From assembly GCA_016204425.1 (NCBI GenBank), contig JACQKR010000003.1:1-21087 (forward strand): DNA of 21,087 bases, given 5' to 3'. Source of the stretch: Candidatus Levyibacteriota bacterium. GTDB lineage: Bacteria > Patescibacteriota > Microgenomatia > Levybacterales > UBA12049. This document shows, piece by piece, positions 14,280 to 21,087 of the stretch (positions are counted from its first letter, which is position 1; each line of letters opens with the position of its first letter). The translations under genes and the position numbers were made by a program. The notes beneath the pieces were generated by a model, which saw nothing but the letters and a program-made list of their open reading frames with translations, was not told where the DNA came from and did not search any database.

Positions 14280-15446
14280 TCATGCTTCTATAACTGCTTC
14301 ATTCAATTGGATCTCAACAATTGTCCCTTTACCGACTACTGAACGTACTTGAATTGTTCCCTGATGATACTTAATGATATGTTTCGCCAGTAATAACCCA
14401 ACTCCCATTCCTTCATGATAATTATCTAAATCTTTATAAAACCCTTCAAAAATACGTGGGATATCCCCGTTTTTTATTCCTTTTCCTGCATCCTTTATCT
14501 GCAAAAGAATAGACGGATCATCGTAGGAGAGCGATACATGGATTGGCGATTTCGGAGGAGAAAATTTCGTCGCATTGCTGAGCACGGATGAGAGAACCTG
14601 AAGAAGCTTATCAAAATCTCCTATAACCATTTCATGTTGATTTGTCAGCTTATTTTCTAAAATAATTTTCCTTTCGGGAAATGAAAATGTGTACCGTTCT
14701 ACCGCACGCTCAACCACTTCACGAAAATTGCATTCCCGTAAAGTAAACTGCAATTCCCCTGCTTTTACCCTATTTATCTCCAGAAGCTCTTTAACAAGAT
14801 TAGTAAGACGAACGCTTTCACTCTGGAGCTCCTTTACCCACTTTGCCTCAACAGTATCAGTTTTTGTCAACCGGCTATATAATAATTGTATATAGCCGTT
14901 GATTGATGTTAATGGGGTCCGTAATTCATGAGATGCAAGTGATATAAAACGATCGCGGATATCAAGTGCTTGTTTTGTTTCATCGTATAGTTGCGTTTTT
15001 TTAATCGCCAGACTTGCCATTGAACCAAAGAGCTTTAAAATATTAATTTCTTTTTTACTAAATTGCTCTTTTTTTGTCGAATACATTGCCAGAACGCCAA
15101 TCGTTTCCTTTTTATATGAAAGAGGAACAAATATGACTGACTTGATACCCAATTTGTCTATTCTCGGATATCGTTTTAACAGCGTTGCCGCGTTTCCGAC
15201 AAATGAGGTATTGTCCTTAAACGCCTTATAGACATAGCCATCATTCGTAATGTGTACTTTAAAAAATAATGGGGATGATGCGTATACCCTGTGAAGCTTC
15301 GATTGCTCTTCCAAAAAAATAGACCCGTGTTCTGCGTCAATAAGCTTTCTTCCTTCCTCAACAATTGTTTTGTACATCTCATCTGAAGATAACGGTGTGA
15401 GGAACTTCAGGCTCGCTTCATTTATCTTGGTAAGAATAGAGTCCAT
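14280..15446 (-). CDS. Soluble GAF-domain sensor histidine kinase
   Basis: From the ATG at 15446 a 388-residue kinase without membrane segments. A GAF sensor domain (about 20-155) is followed by HisKA with phosphoacceptor H173 (LASHELRTPLTSING) and HATPase_c with N box N291 (SSVLSNATKFSPP), G1 D319-A-G-K-G and G2 GMGVGLLLAKHI (346-357). It probably senses a cytosolic small molecule or redox state through GAF and phosphorylates the convergently encoded OmpR-type regulator; the stand-alone receiver at 6155-6523 is another possible target. The frame is open to a TTG at 15491, but the GAF family start and the better codon favour 15446. No Shine-Dalgarno is seen. Divergent from the Crp/Fnr-like gene. 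Confidence 0.93.
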   Translation of the reverse strand: MDSILTKINEASLKFLTPLSSDEMYKTIVEEGRKLIDAEHGSIFLEEQSKLHRVYASSPLFFKVHITNDGYVYKAFKDNTSFVGNAATLLKRYPRIDKLGIKSVIFVPLSYKKETIGVLAMYSTKKEQFSKKEINILKLFGSMASLAIKKTQLYDETKQALDIRDRFISLASHELRTPLTSINGYIQLLYSRLTKTDTVEAKWVKELQSESVRLTNLVKELLEINRVKAGELQFTLRECNFREVVERAVERYTFSFPERKIILENKLTNQHEMVIGDFDKLLQVLSSVLSNATKFSPPKSPIHVSLSYDDPSILLQIKDAGKGIKNGDIPRIFEGFYKDLDNYHEGMGVGLLLAKHIIKYHQGTIQVRSVVGKGTIVEIQLNEAVIEA

Positions 15447-15529
15447 ATGGGTTACAGCTTCCAATCTTATCAAATATGTATAAAATAGCAACGTGTGCAG
15501 TACATATTCTATGCATTCTTAATGTATTC

Positions 15530-15554
15530 TTACAAACTTATTATTAGTTTGTGA
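15530..15554. promoter_or_regulatory. Palindromic operator candidate between kinase and Crp/Fnr genes
   Basis: ACAAACT (15532-15538), seven bases, then the exact complement AGTTTGT (15546-15552). With one mismatch the symmetry extends to TTACAAACT/AGTTTGTGA. The spacer contains TATTAT (15539-15544), a likely -10 for the rightward gene, so a protein bound here would block its transcription. The outer half TGTGA resembles a CRP half-site, which suggests autoregulation. Confidence 0.5.
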
Positions 15555-15595
15555 TAACTCCTCAATACAATGACAACACAATGCTACGGGAGCCT

Positions 15596-16285
15596 ATGGA
15601 AACGAACAATCAAATACGACAACAGATTGAGATATTTTTCCAAAACTACCACCATCTATTTTTTTGGAAAAAAGAACTTATTCTTCGATCAGATGATATA
15701 TTTCCATATGTTTTTTACGTAAAAAATGGATTCCTTCGAACGTATCGCATCTCGGAAGATGGCGAGGAGCTAACCCTTACGATTCTCCAGCCTGATGATT
15801 TCTTTCCTATGACATATGGACTAAATAACATGCCGAAAATTTATTATCTCGAAGCAATGACTCCTCTTGAACTCTATAAAGCGCCCCGAAACCAATTTGT
15901 TGATTATCTCAAGCGAAATCATGAAATATTCTTCCAACTTTCAGCGCGAATCATGGATCGATATGATGGATTGCTCGCGCGCATGGAATACATTGTTTGG
16001 AGCAAAGCATATACGAAAGTTGCAGCAACCTTATTATTGTGCGCACGACGATTCGGCGAATATTCAGGAAATGAAGTTACCATACAAGTTCCACTGACTC
16101 ATAAAGATATCGCGACATTGATTGGTATTACCCGGGAAACAACTTCAATTGAAATGAAGCATCTTGAAAAAAAGGGTCTCTTGACGAAGCGAGGAAAATT
16201 GTTGGTTGTTCGAGACATTCTACAGCTTGAAAAAGAATCGCTTCTTAATAATCAAGATGAGCTTCTACAAAACCAGTTTATATAG
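15596..16285 (+). CDS. Crp/Fnr-family transcriptional regulator
   Basis: From the ATG at 15596 a 229-residue regulator. The N-terminal cyclic-nucleotide-binding-type beta roll (about 10-110) includes FYVKNGFLRTYRISEDGEELT and LQPDDFFPM; the long dimer helix follows, then a winged helix-turn-helix (about 160-220) with LTHKDIATLIGITRETTS and EMKHLEKKGLL. The PRSETVSR-type cAMP contact is not seen and the cysteine cluster of FNR is absent (only one Cys), so it senses neither cAMP nor oxygen in the classical way; its ligand is unknown. The frame opens at a GTG at 15551 and has another ATG at 15581. 15596 is chosen because GGGAG precedes it and the domain starts soon after. Confidence 0.9.
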   Translation: METNNQIRQQIEIFFQNYHHLFFWKKELILRSDDIFPYVFYVKNGFLRTYRISEDGEELTLTILQPDDFFPMTYGLNNMPKIYYLEAMTPLELYKAPRNQFVDYLKRNHEIFFQLSARIMDRYDGLLARMEYIVWSKAYTKVAATLLLCARRFGEYSGNEVTIQVPLTHKDIATLIGITRETTSIEMKHLEKKGLLTKRGKLLVVRDILQLEKESLLNNQDELLQNQFI

Positions 16286-16385
16286 TTAATTTCATCGACC
16301 CTGCGCTTCATCATATCGTATGCTCTTTACTCATCCGTGAGGAAAAGTACGAAAATCGGGTAAGAGAAACGATAGAATACTTTTT

Positions 16386-16415
16386 AAAAATATCCGGGGA
16401 AACCCGGATATTTTT
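16386..16415. terminator. Strong bidirectional intrinsic terminator
   Basis: A perfect 13-bp stem, AAAAATATCCGGG with CCCGGATATTTTT, closed by a GAAA tetraloop; T-runs lie on both sides. It lies between the convergent Crp/Fnr-like gene and KGG gene and should end both transcripts. Confidence 0.9.
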
Positions 16416-16447
16416 AGGGAGCATTATGCTGATGAACATAACACATA

Positions 16448-16624
16448 TTAACTGGACAGATGTCTTGCTTTTCCACCTTTCCTTCCTGCCTCTCTCGCCT
16501 CTTCGGAAGTCCATTCATGTGCGGTTCCCCTTTCATGCGCAGCTTTTCCACCTTTACTCGCAATCCTGCGCTGTTTTTCTTCATCCATTGATGCAAAACC
16601 TCGTGCACTTGTACCTTTAGCCAT
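16448..16624 (-). CDS. KGG-motif stress-induced small protein
   Basis: A 58-residue, highly charged, glycine-rich protein with two KGG repeats, SKGGKAA (23-29) and RKGGKAR (48-54), and FASMDEEKQRRIASKGG typical of the KGG/GsiB-Con10 family of general stress and desiccation proteins. It is predicted to be intrinsically disordered and cytosolic. The true start is the ATG at 16624 (MAKGTSARG), preceded by AGGAGG 8 nt upstream; the slightly longer frame from a GTG would start inside that ribosome binding site. It is the clearest Shine-Dalgarno in the window. A long leader with two hairpins precedes it and a strong terminator follows it. Confidence 0.9.
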   Translation of the reverse strand: MAKGTSARGFASMDEEKQRRIASKGGKAAHERGTAHEWTSEEAREAGRKGGKARHLSS

Positions 16625-16669
16625 ATCCTTCACCTCCTCTCCCCTGATTTTTAAGTAAATTATTGTAGT

Positions 16670-16707
16670 AGAGGATCCCGCATGGTCGCAGACCTGCGGG
16701 GCCCTCT
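16670..16707 (-). promoter_or_regulatory. Structured leader hairpin upstream of the KGG gene
   Basis: Three stacked stems share one axis: AGAGG with CCTCT (16670-16674, 16703-16707), CCCGCA with TGCGGG (16677-16682, 16695-16700) and GGTC with GACC (16684-16687, 16691-16694) around a 3-nt loop. In the minus-strand RNA the 3' arm CCUCU is also complementary to AGAGG of the ribosome binding site (16636-16640), so the leader could switch between two pairings. Confidence 0.6.
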
Positions 16708-16711
16708 CCTC

Positions 16712-16750
16712 AACAATTAACGCGCTTACAAAACCTTCTTGTTAATTGTT
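16712..16750 (-). repeat. 10-bp inverted repeat upstream of the KGG gene
   Basis: AACAATTAAC (16712-16721) and its exact complement GTTAATTGTT (16741-16750) with 19 bases between. It lies directly upstream of the leader hairpin, just after a TATAAA-like -10 on the minus strand (16759-16766), so it would be at the very 5' end of the RNA or be an operator. The rest of 16751-17054 holds no convincing gene. Confidence 0.55.
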
Positions 16751-17054
16751 TATCGTCATTTTATACCTGAACATTAAGAGCTGATCCAAAAACCTGTAAG
16801 GAATCAGCAAGAAAGAATACGTTGATGTTTTTCTTGTTTTTCCCAGAGATTTCTCCGAAGTGTTTTCATGTTTACTCTGTGTGTTTTTGCCACAAAAGTA
16901 TCCATGATCACCTGACAAACTATTTTCGGTCTATAGTATGTTTCTTTTTTTCCTATCGATGCGACCTTCATAAACAGAATAACTATACACGTTTGAAATA
17001 AGAACTCAACAAAAAGAACGTAAGGGTTATGCAAGAACAATGCATCAGGCAGAA

Positions 17055-18377
17055 TTAAGAGCGCTTCTTTTTCCGTTTTTCCTTCCGAATCAACAATGAT
17101 TTTATCCGGTTTTTTTCCATTTTTTCAATCGTAAAGACGATATCACCTATTTGCACTTCATCTCCGGCGTGCGGCTCGCGTCCAAGCAACCCAAATACCA
17201 ACCCACCAATCGTTGTATACGCCTGGCCTTTTATCGTAACGTTAAATTTTTGCTGAACCCTCTCAACCGATGTTAAGCCATCAACGATGTAGCTCCCATC
17301 CGGCATCTTCCGAAATTCCTTAACTGGCTTCTCAAACTCATCTTGGATCTCACCAACAACACTTTCTATAATATCCTCAAGCGTAATTATTCCTGCTGTT
17401 CCGCCATATTCGTCGTTAACTACTGCAAGATGTGTCCGCTGCCGTCTCATATCAAGAAGCGCCTCGTCGGCACGTTTTGTCTCCGGTAGATGAATAATTT
17501 CACGCAATAAGTCAGTTTGTGCTAACCGTTTTCTCTCACCATGCTTCATTGCTTCCTTATATATGTCCTTCACATGGATAAACCCAATAATGGAATCAAT
17601 CGAGTGCTCGTAGACAGGAAACCTGCTGTGGAGATTTTTTTCAATTTGCTTGACAATGTCGGAAAGAATTGCTGATGCACTAAATGCAACGATATCTGTG
17701 CGGGGGACCATGATCTGCTTCACAGGGGTATCGCCAAGCTTGAACACGTTATAGACCATTTCCGCTTCCTTCTCTTTAATTGCTCCTTGCTCTTCGCTAA
17801 TACGGAGAATCATTTTTATTTCCTCTTCTGAATGGACGAGTTGATGGCCGGCCGGCGCACTAACTCCAAAAACCTTGAGGACGAGATTTCCCGCTCCATT
17901 GAGTACGACGATAAATGGACGAAAAACTTTTGCAAACGCAATCAGGGGCGCAATAACAATAAGCGACACAACTTCCGAACGCTGCAACGCAATACTTTTT
18001 GGCGCTAATTCACCAAGTACGATATGAAGAAAAGTAATAATACTAAACGCAAGAATAAACGCTATTGTGTGAGAAGAAAACCAAGCGGATGTGTCAGGAA
18101 GAAAAGTAAGATATTGCTGAATAAATGTTGCAATGACAGGCTCTCCAACCCATCCGAGCGCGAGACTTGCAATGGTAATGCCAAGTTGCGTTGCAGAAAT
18201 ATAACTATCAAGATCCTTCAGCGCTCCCTGAACAAGAATTGCAGCACGGTTTTTTTTCCGCACTAGTTCTTCAATACGAGTTTGCCTGACTGCAACGAGT
18301 GCAAATTCCGAGGCTACGAAATATCCATTTAGCAGAACAAGGACAAAAACAAGCAAAAGCTGAGGTAGTATGTCCAT
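17055..18377 (-). CDS. CNNM/CorC (hemolysin C-like) membrane protein with CBS pair
   Basis: A 440-residue protein of the DUF21-CBS-CorC_HlyC family. The N-terminal DUF21 (about 1-195) has four hydrophobic segments, starting LLLVFVLVLLNGYFVASEFAL, plus the family motifs SATQLGITIASLALGWVGEP (a 20-residue run) and LGELAPKSIAL. It is followed by a CBS-domain pair (216-340; QIMVPRTDIV, FPVYEHSID, VVNDEYGGTAGIITLEDIIE) and a C-terminal CorC_HlyC domain (355-432). Homologs export or sense Mg2+ or other divalent cations, with ATP-Mg binding to the CBS pair; an older hemolysin name is misleading. It ends in a lysine-rich tail. The ATG is 8 nt after a TATAAT with no Shine-Dalgarno. It lies 87 bp downstream of the methyltransferase gene on the same strand. 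Confidence 0.95.
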   Translation of the reverse strand: MDILPQLLLVFVLVLLNGYFVASEFALVAVRQTRIEELVRKKNRAAILVQGALKDLDSYISATQLGITIASLALGWVGEPVIATFIQQYLTFLPDTSAWFSSHTIAFILAFSIITFLHIVLGELAPKSIALQRSEVVSLIVIAPLIAFAKVFRPFIVVLNGAGNLVLKVFGVSAPAGHQLVHSEEEIKMILRISEEQGAIKEKEAEMVYNVFKLGDTPVKQIMVPRTDIVAFSASAILSDIVKQIEKNLHSRFPVYEHSIDSIIGFIHVKDIYKEAMKHGERKRLAQTDLLREIIHLPETKRADEALLDMRRQRTHLAVVNDEYGGTAGIITLEDIIESVVGEIQDEFEKPVKEFRKMPDGSYIVDGLTSVERVQQKFNVTIKGQAYTTIGGLVFGLLGREPHAGDEVQIGDIVFTIEKMEKNRIKSLLIRKEKRKKKRS

Positions 18378-18385
18378 CGGCGCAC

Positions 18386-18391
18386 ATTATA
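18386..18391 (-). promoter_or_regulatory. -10 element of the CNNM/CorC gene, leaderless type
   Basis: A perfect TATAAT on the minus strand ending 8 nt before the ATG at 18377. The -35 is not recognisable. Confidence 0.55.
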
Positions 18392-18464
18392 CACGAAAAG
18401 AGGCGTCTTTACGATTGTTTGCTGTTTTTACGCTGCAATGGAGATTGTATGGAAAACAATGCAT

Positions 18465-19490
18465 TTATCGCCTCTTCTTAAGCTTCTTTTTCCGGAAAAA
18501 AGGAGATACCGAGGCATCTTCACTTTCGCCAATAAATTGAGATGTTGTTTTTCTAAGGCTTGCGACAAAAAAACCCTCCATTTGCACAGAAGGTAAAATC
18601 CGCTTCGTTTTTGTTATTGTTTCATCGTATATTTTATTATTCCATTCTTTTATTCCTTCATACATTCCATCTATTGATAGCGCAATTGATTCTAGAACTA
18701 CTGCTCCGTTTGCTTTTTTGAGTATCCAGTCAATAACTCCTTCATTCTCATCTGGCTCAAGTGTGCATGTAGAGTACACAATAAGCCCTCCGGGTTTTGT
18801 CGCGTTTATTGCAGAACGGAGAAGGTACCGTTGCTTCTCAGCAAGTATTTTCACTTTTTTGGGCGTCCAGTCTTTATATGACTTTGGGTCCTCCGTATAG
18901 AATCGTCCTTCAAGCGTACATGGAACATCAACGAGTGCTTTGTCAAAATACTCCGGATATTTCCGCCACAGGAATTCACCGGGAATATTAACAATTTTTG
19001 TATTTGTTACGCCTTGTATACGAAGATTTGCTTCGAGTTTGTAGAGACGAACCCTGCTTATGTCGTTTGCAACGATCTCACCGCTGTTTTGAAGCATCAT
19101 TGCGAGCTGCGTTGTCTTACTTCCCGGAGCGGCTGTTAAATCAAGTATTTTCTCGTTCTGATGGGGGTCCATGATAAGTGATGGAATCATACTCGATAAA
19201 CTCTGGATGTAGAGTTTGCCATCGGTATACAGATCAGTGTCACTTAACAGTTTTTGCGGATACATATCCAGGATAAATGCATGCTTGTACCAGGAAACTT
19301 CCTGAAACGGAATATTTCTTTTTTGCAACTCCTGCTTCAATGCATCTGTTGTGATTTTTAGTGTATTCGTTCGAAATGTCGATGGCTTCCGAACAGTAAA
19401 TGAATGAAGCGCTTCAGGAAACAAGTCCTTCGGGATGATTTTGTTGATGCGTTCAATAAATTCTTCCGGCAGGATATCGATAGCATTCAT
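18465..19490 (-). CDS. NSUN/RsmB-type RNA (cytosine-C5) methyltransferase
   Basis: A 341-residue SAM-dependent methyltransferase. An N-terminal RNA-binding lobe (about 1-95) ends at YIQSLSSMIPSLIM, followed by motif I LDLTAAPGSKTTQLA (116-130), the acidic ribose contact VANDIS (140-145), the motif IV cysteine C191 in DVPCT, which in the family releases the product, and motif VI nucleophile C242 in YSTCTLEPDENE. Motif VIII lies near EGFFVASLRK (305-314). The TLEGRF after PC differs from the usual SG(T). No PUA or NusB domain is present, so the target could be rRNA or tRNA. The lysine-rich C-terminus (KKKLKKRR) may bind RNA. The start sits 6 nt after TAAAAT, without a Shine-Dalgarno. Confidence 0.92.
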   Translation of the reverse strand: MNAIDILPEEFIERINKIIPKDLFPEALHSFTVRKPSTFRTNTLKITTDALKQELQKRNIPFQEVSWYKHAFILDMYPQKLLSDTDLYTDGKLYIQSLSSMIPSLIMDPHQNEKILDLTAAPGSKTTQLAMMLQNSGEIVANDISRVRLYKLEANLRIQGVTNTKIVNIPGEFLWRKYPEYFDKALVDVPCTLEGRFYTEDPKSYKDWTPKKVKILAEKQRYLLRSAINATKPGGLIVYSTCTLEPDENEGVIDWILKKANGAVVLESIALSIDGMYEGIKEWNNKIYDETITKTKRILPSVQMEGFFVASLRKTTSQFIGESEDASVSPFFRKKKLKKRR

Positions 19491-19496
19491 GTGTAT

Positions 19497-19502
19497 ATTT
19501 TA
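19497..19502 (-). promoter_or_regulatory. -10 element of the methyltransferase gene, leaderless type
   Basis: TAAAAT on the minus strand ending 6 nt before the ATG at 19490; no clear -35. Confidence 0.4.
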
Positions 19503-19556
19503 GCGGAACGACACCAAAAGTGATATGTACTCCTCTAAAATCAAGATATACGTACG

Positions 19557-19595
19557 ATACCTAACGGAGCCCCGCTTAGCGGGGCGGAGTGGTAT
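19557..19595 (+). repeat. Hairpin repeat, copy 2, in front of the dehydrogenase gene
   Basis: GCCCCGC-TTA-GCGGGGC (19569-19585) with an outer ATACC/GGTAT pairing (19557-19561, 19591-19595). It matches the repeat at 5428-5469. Its right edge, GGTATAGT, contains the TATAGT that serves as the probable -10 of the gene. Confidence 0.65.
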
Positions 19596-19598
19596 AGT
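19593..19598 (+). promoter_or_regulatory. -10 element of the dehydrogenase gene
   Basis: TATAGT (5 of 6), ending 8 nt before the ATG at 19607. The position of a -35 falls inside the hairpin repeat and matches poorly. Confidence 0.45.
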
Positions 19599-19606
19599 AA
19601 AATGGT

Positions 19607-20614
19607 ATGAAAGCAGCAGTAATCTCGGGGATTGGCGAGCATGAAGAAATAACGTATCGGGAGGTAGCAAATCCGACACCGAAAGAAAACGAGGTGCTTA
19701 TCAAGATGCTTTACTGCGGTGTCAATCATCTTGATGTACTGATTAAAGAAGGAAAACGTCCCGGTCCTACCATTTTTCCGCATGTTTTAGGATCCGAAAT
19801 CCTGGGTATTGTTGCACAAGATTCTAAACAATTCAAAAAGGGGACAATTGTCGCAATCTATCCCTGGACATTTTGCGGCAGGTGCAAGATGTGTCAAGAA
19901 GGTTCCGAGCAGATATGTGACACAGGTGGAACAATAGGAAGAACTGCATGGGGAGGATACGCTGAGCTGGTTTGTGTGCCGGAAAAAAATATTCTACCGG
20001 TCTTAGAAAATGTACATCAAGAACATGTCTGTGCGGCCATTCTCACCGGAACAACAGCCATCCATCTTCTCGAACGAGCCGGAATAAAAAATAACAGCAC
20101 TGTTCTCGTCACCGGTGCGACAGGCGGAGTCGGTACGATTGTTCTGCAACTCCTTAAAGAAAAAAAGTGTATGACTATCGCAGCAACATCTCACCCTGAT
20201 AAACAAACACAATTAGAAAAACTCGGAGCCGATCATATCGTCAACACGAAAAACTTAGTACTGGACATAAAAAGGATCGCTCCATCAGGCGTTGAGTATG
20301 TCATCGACATCGTTGGGGGAACTATCTGGTCTCAGGCTGTTGCGACGCTAGGCAAACATGGGACCATGGTATTCTGCTCAACGTCCCGCGCCGAAACAGG
20401 ACAAGTACATATTGGCACGTCGTTTTTTAAAGAAATTACGATACGCGGGTCATACGGTGGATCAAGAAAAAATATGGAAGAAATTATAGAAAAAGTACAA
20501 AAAGGAATAATCTCTCCTGTTGTTGACGCTGTTTTTCCACTTGATGAAACTGCGAAGGCACATGAAAAAATAGAACACCAGAAAGTTTTCGGAAAAATTC
20601 TTCTTCACCCCTGA
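19607..20614 (+). CDS. Zinc-type medium-chain dehydrogenase/reductase
   Basis: A 335-residue MDR-superfamily oxidoreductase. The GroES-like domain (1-125) has CGVNHLD (37-43) and PHVLGSE (58-64), positions that hold the catalytic zinc ligands C37, H59 and E64. The lobe with four cysteines C90, C93, C96 and C104 (CGRCKMCQEGSEQIC) should bind structural zinc. The Rossmann domain (about 145-290) carries the NAD(P) motif GATGGVG (170-176). The third classical catalytic zinc ligand is not seen; the aligned stretch LTGTT has Thr, so the enzyme may be a quinone-oxidoreductase-like member with altered metal use. The substrate is unknown. It is divergent from the methyltransferase and convergent with the MFS gene, with 4 bp between stops. 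Confidence 0.92.
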   Translation: MKAAVISGIGEHEEITYREVANPTPKENEVLIKMLYCGVNHLDVLIKEGKRPGPTIFPHVLGSEILGIVAQDSKQFKKGTIVAIYPWTFCGRCKMCQEGSEQICDTGGTIGRTAWGGYAELVCVPEKNILPVLENVHQEHVCAAILTGTTAIHLLERAGIKNNSTVLVTGATGGVGTIVLQLLKEKKCMTIAATSHPDKQTQLEKLGADHIVNTKNLVLDIKRIAPSGVEYVIDIVGGTIWSQAVATLGKHGTMVFCSTSRAETGQVHIGTSFFKEITIRGSYGGSRKNMEEIIEKVQKGIISPVVDAVFPLDETAKAHEKIEHQKVFGKILLHP

Positions 20615-20618
20615 TACA

Positions 20619-21077
20619 TCAGAACGCCGATTCTTTTTTTACTCCCGGCTTGAGTACTTTGAATGATAGGAGTAAGCAGAAAAACGCGCTGATAGCACCT
20701 GCCAAAAGCGGCAAGGGGATAAAAATTGTCGCAATCGCGCCACCGACAATCGGACCTAAAATCTGACCAACGCTCATATACGATGCGTTCAATCCCATGA
20801 TTGTTCCTTGAGATTTCGCATCGGTTTCCTGAGAAATAATTGTTGTAATCAATGTTTGCACAAATCCGTTGAACACACCCATAATAACTGCCGCCACAAT
20901 AAATATTGCAAGAGACCTGCTAAAAAACATGATCAAAAAGGCGACCACTGCTGCACCGATCGCAATAGAAAATGCTTTCTTTATACCAAAGTATCTTGAA
21001 AACCGTTGCACTAAAATCGCTTTAGTATGCATACATATAATACCAAAGTGCTTAATAATAGGTTTTTTTTGTAGCAT
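20619..21077 (-). CDS. MFS transporter, C-terminal half only
   Basis: A 152-residue frame matching the last third to half of a 12-helix major facilitator transporter of the multidrug type. Visible are the loop QRFSRYFGIKK (24-34), then hydrophobic segments about 35-52, 56-80, 92-117 (with GLNASYMSVGQILGPIVGG) and 120-140. Family members are near 400 residues, so the N-terminal helices are missing. The ATG at 21077 is preceded two codons upstream by an in-frame TGA (21081-21083), so the frame cannot extend. A run of eight A (minus strand, 21063-21070) near the start would join the neighbouring open frame if one base were lost, so a frameshift is possible. It is either a truncated or decayed gene, or a sequencing error. 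Confidence 0.75.
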   Translation of the reverse strand: MLQKKPIIKHFGIICMHTKAILVQRFSRYFGIKKAFSIAIGAAVVAFLIMFFSRSLAIFIVAAVIMGVFNGFVQTLITTIISQETDAKSQGTIMGLNASYMSVGQILGPIVGGAIATIFIPLPLLAGAISAFFCLLLSFKVLKPGVKKESAF

Positions 21078-21087
21078 GAATCATGCA

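Noticed and set aside
16804..17040. A 78-codon minus-strand frame with one hydrophobic stretch
   Set aside because: It begins at TTG with no Shine-Dalgarno or -10 at the right distance and shows no family pattern. I cannot exclude a small membrane protein, but the support is too weak.
21074..21086. Palindrome GCATGA-A-TCATGC at the window edge as an IS end
   Set aside because: A 13-bp palindrome at a truncated edge is too little evidence for an element.
1..21087. tRNA, rRNA or CRISPR array
   Set aside because: No cloverleaf, no conserved rRNA stretch and no regularly spaced direct repeats were seen by eye. A covariance-model scan was not possible.

Overview
The window looks like a chromosomal segment of a small-genome bacterium that uses the standard stop codons (TGA, TAA and TAG are all read as stops). 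The mix points towards Candidate Phyla Radiation (Patescibacteria)-like organisms: compact genes, a soluble GAF histidine kinase, a penicillin-binding-like D,D-peptidase with a KIG motif in place of KTG, a phosphodiester glycosidase on a coiled-coil stalk, GGCAGG palindromes inside genes, and repeats that translate as 'TELxEV'. This assignment is inference; no rRNA or tRNA gene is present to test it.

Layout. 1-2823 is an accessory region: the 5' end of a ribbon-helix-helix antitoxin-like gene (minus), a GIY-YIG nuclease gene flanked by degenerate inverted repeats, an intact IS481-type insertion sequence (678-1744) with terminal inverted repeats, an unrecognised cysteine-free protein, and a composite palindromic element (2604-2699). 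2824-5241 is lon (minus); its promoter overlaps a degenerate CIRCE-like operator. 5242-6523 holds repeats, a DUF1003 membrane protein (plus) and a stand-alone receiver protein (minus).

6869-10729 (minus) is a tightly spaced three-gene operon of envelope enzymes: a GH18-GH19 double glycosidase, an S11-type D,D-peptidase and a phosphodiester glycosidase (NAGPA-like). Each has one N-terminal membrane anchor and an exported catalytic part. This is the most interesting functional unit here, a candidate wall-remodelling or wall-attack cassette. 10891-13486 (minus) holds a GT4 glycosyltransferase followed by a glycogen-debranching-like (alpha/alpha)6 glycosidase.

13603-16285 is a regulatory block: an OmpR-type regulator (plus) and a GAF histidine kinase (minus) that converge with 5 bp between them, then a Crp/Fnr-like regulator (plus) with a palindrome over its promoter. 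A strong bidirectional terminator separates this from a small KGG-motif stress protein (minus) with a long structured leader. 17055-19490 (minus) holds a CNNM/CorC-type membrane protein and an NSUN-type RNA m5C methyltransferase. 19607-20614 is a zinc-type medium-chain dehydrogenase (plus), and 20619-21077 is the C-terminal half of an MFS transporter (minus).

Two themes run across the window. First, at least seven genes have a -10-like hexamer only 6-10 nt before the start codon and no Shine-Dalgarno, which suggests widespread leaderless transcripts; a few genes (KGG protein, antitoxin) keep a clear Shine-Dalgarno. Second, several hairpin-forming repeat families sit in promoters, between genes and inside one coding region.
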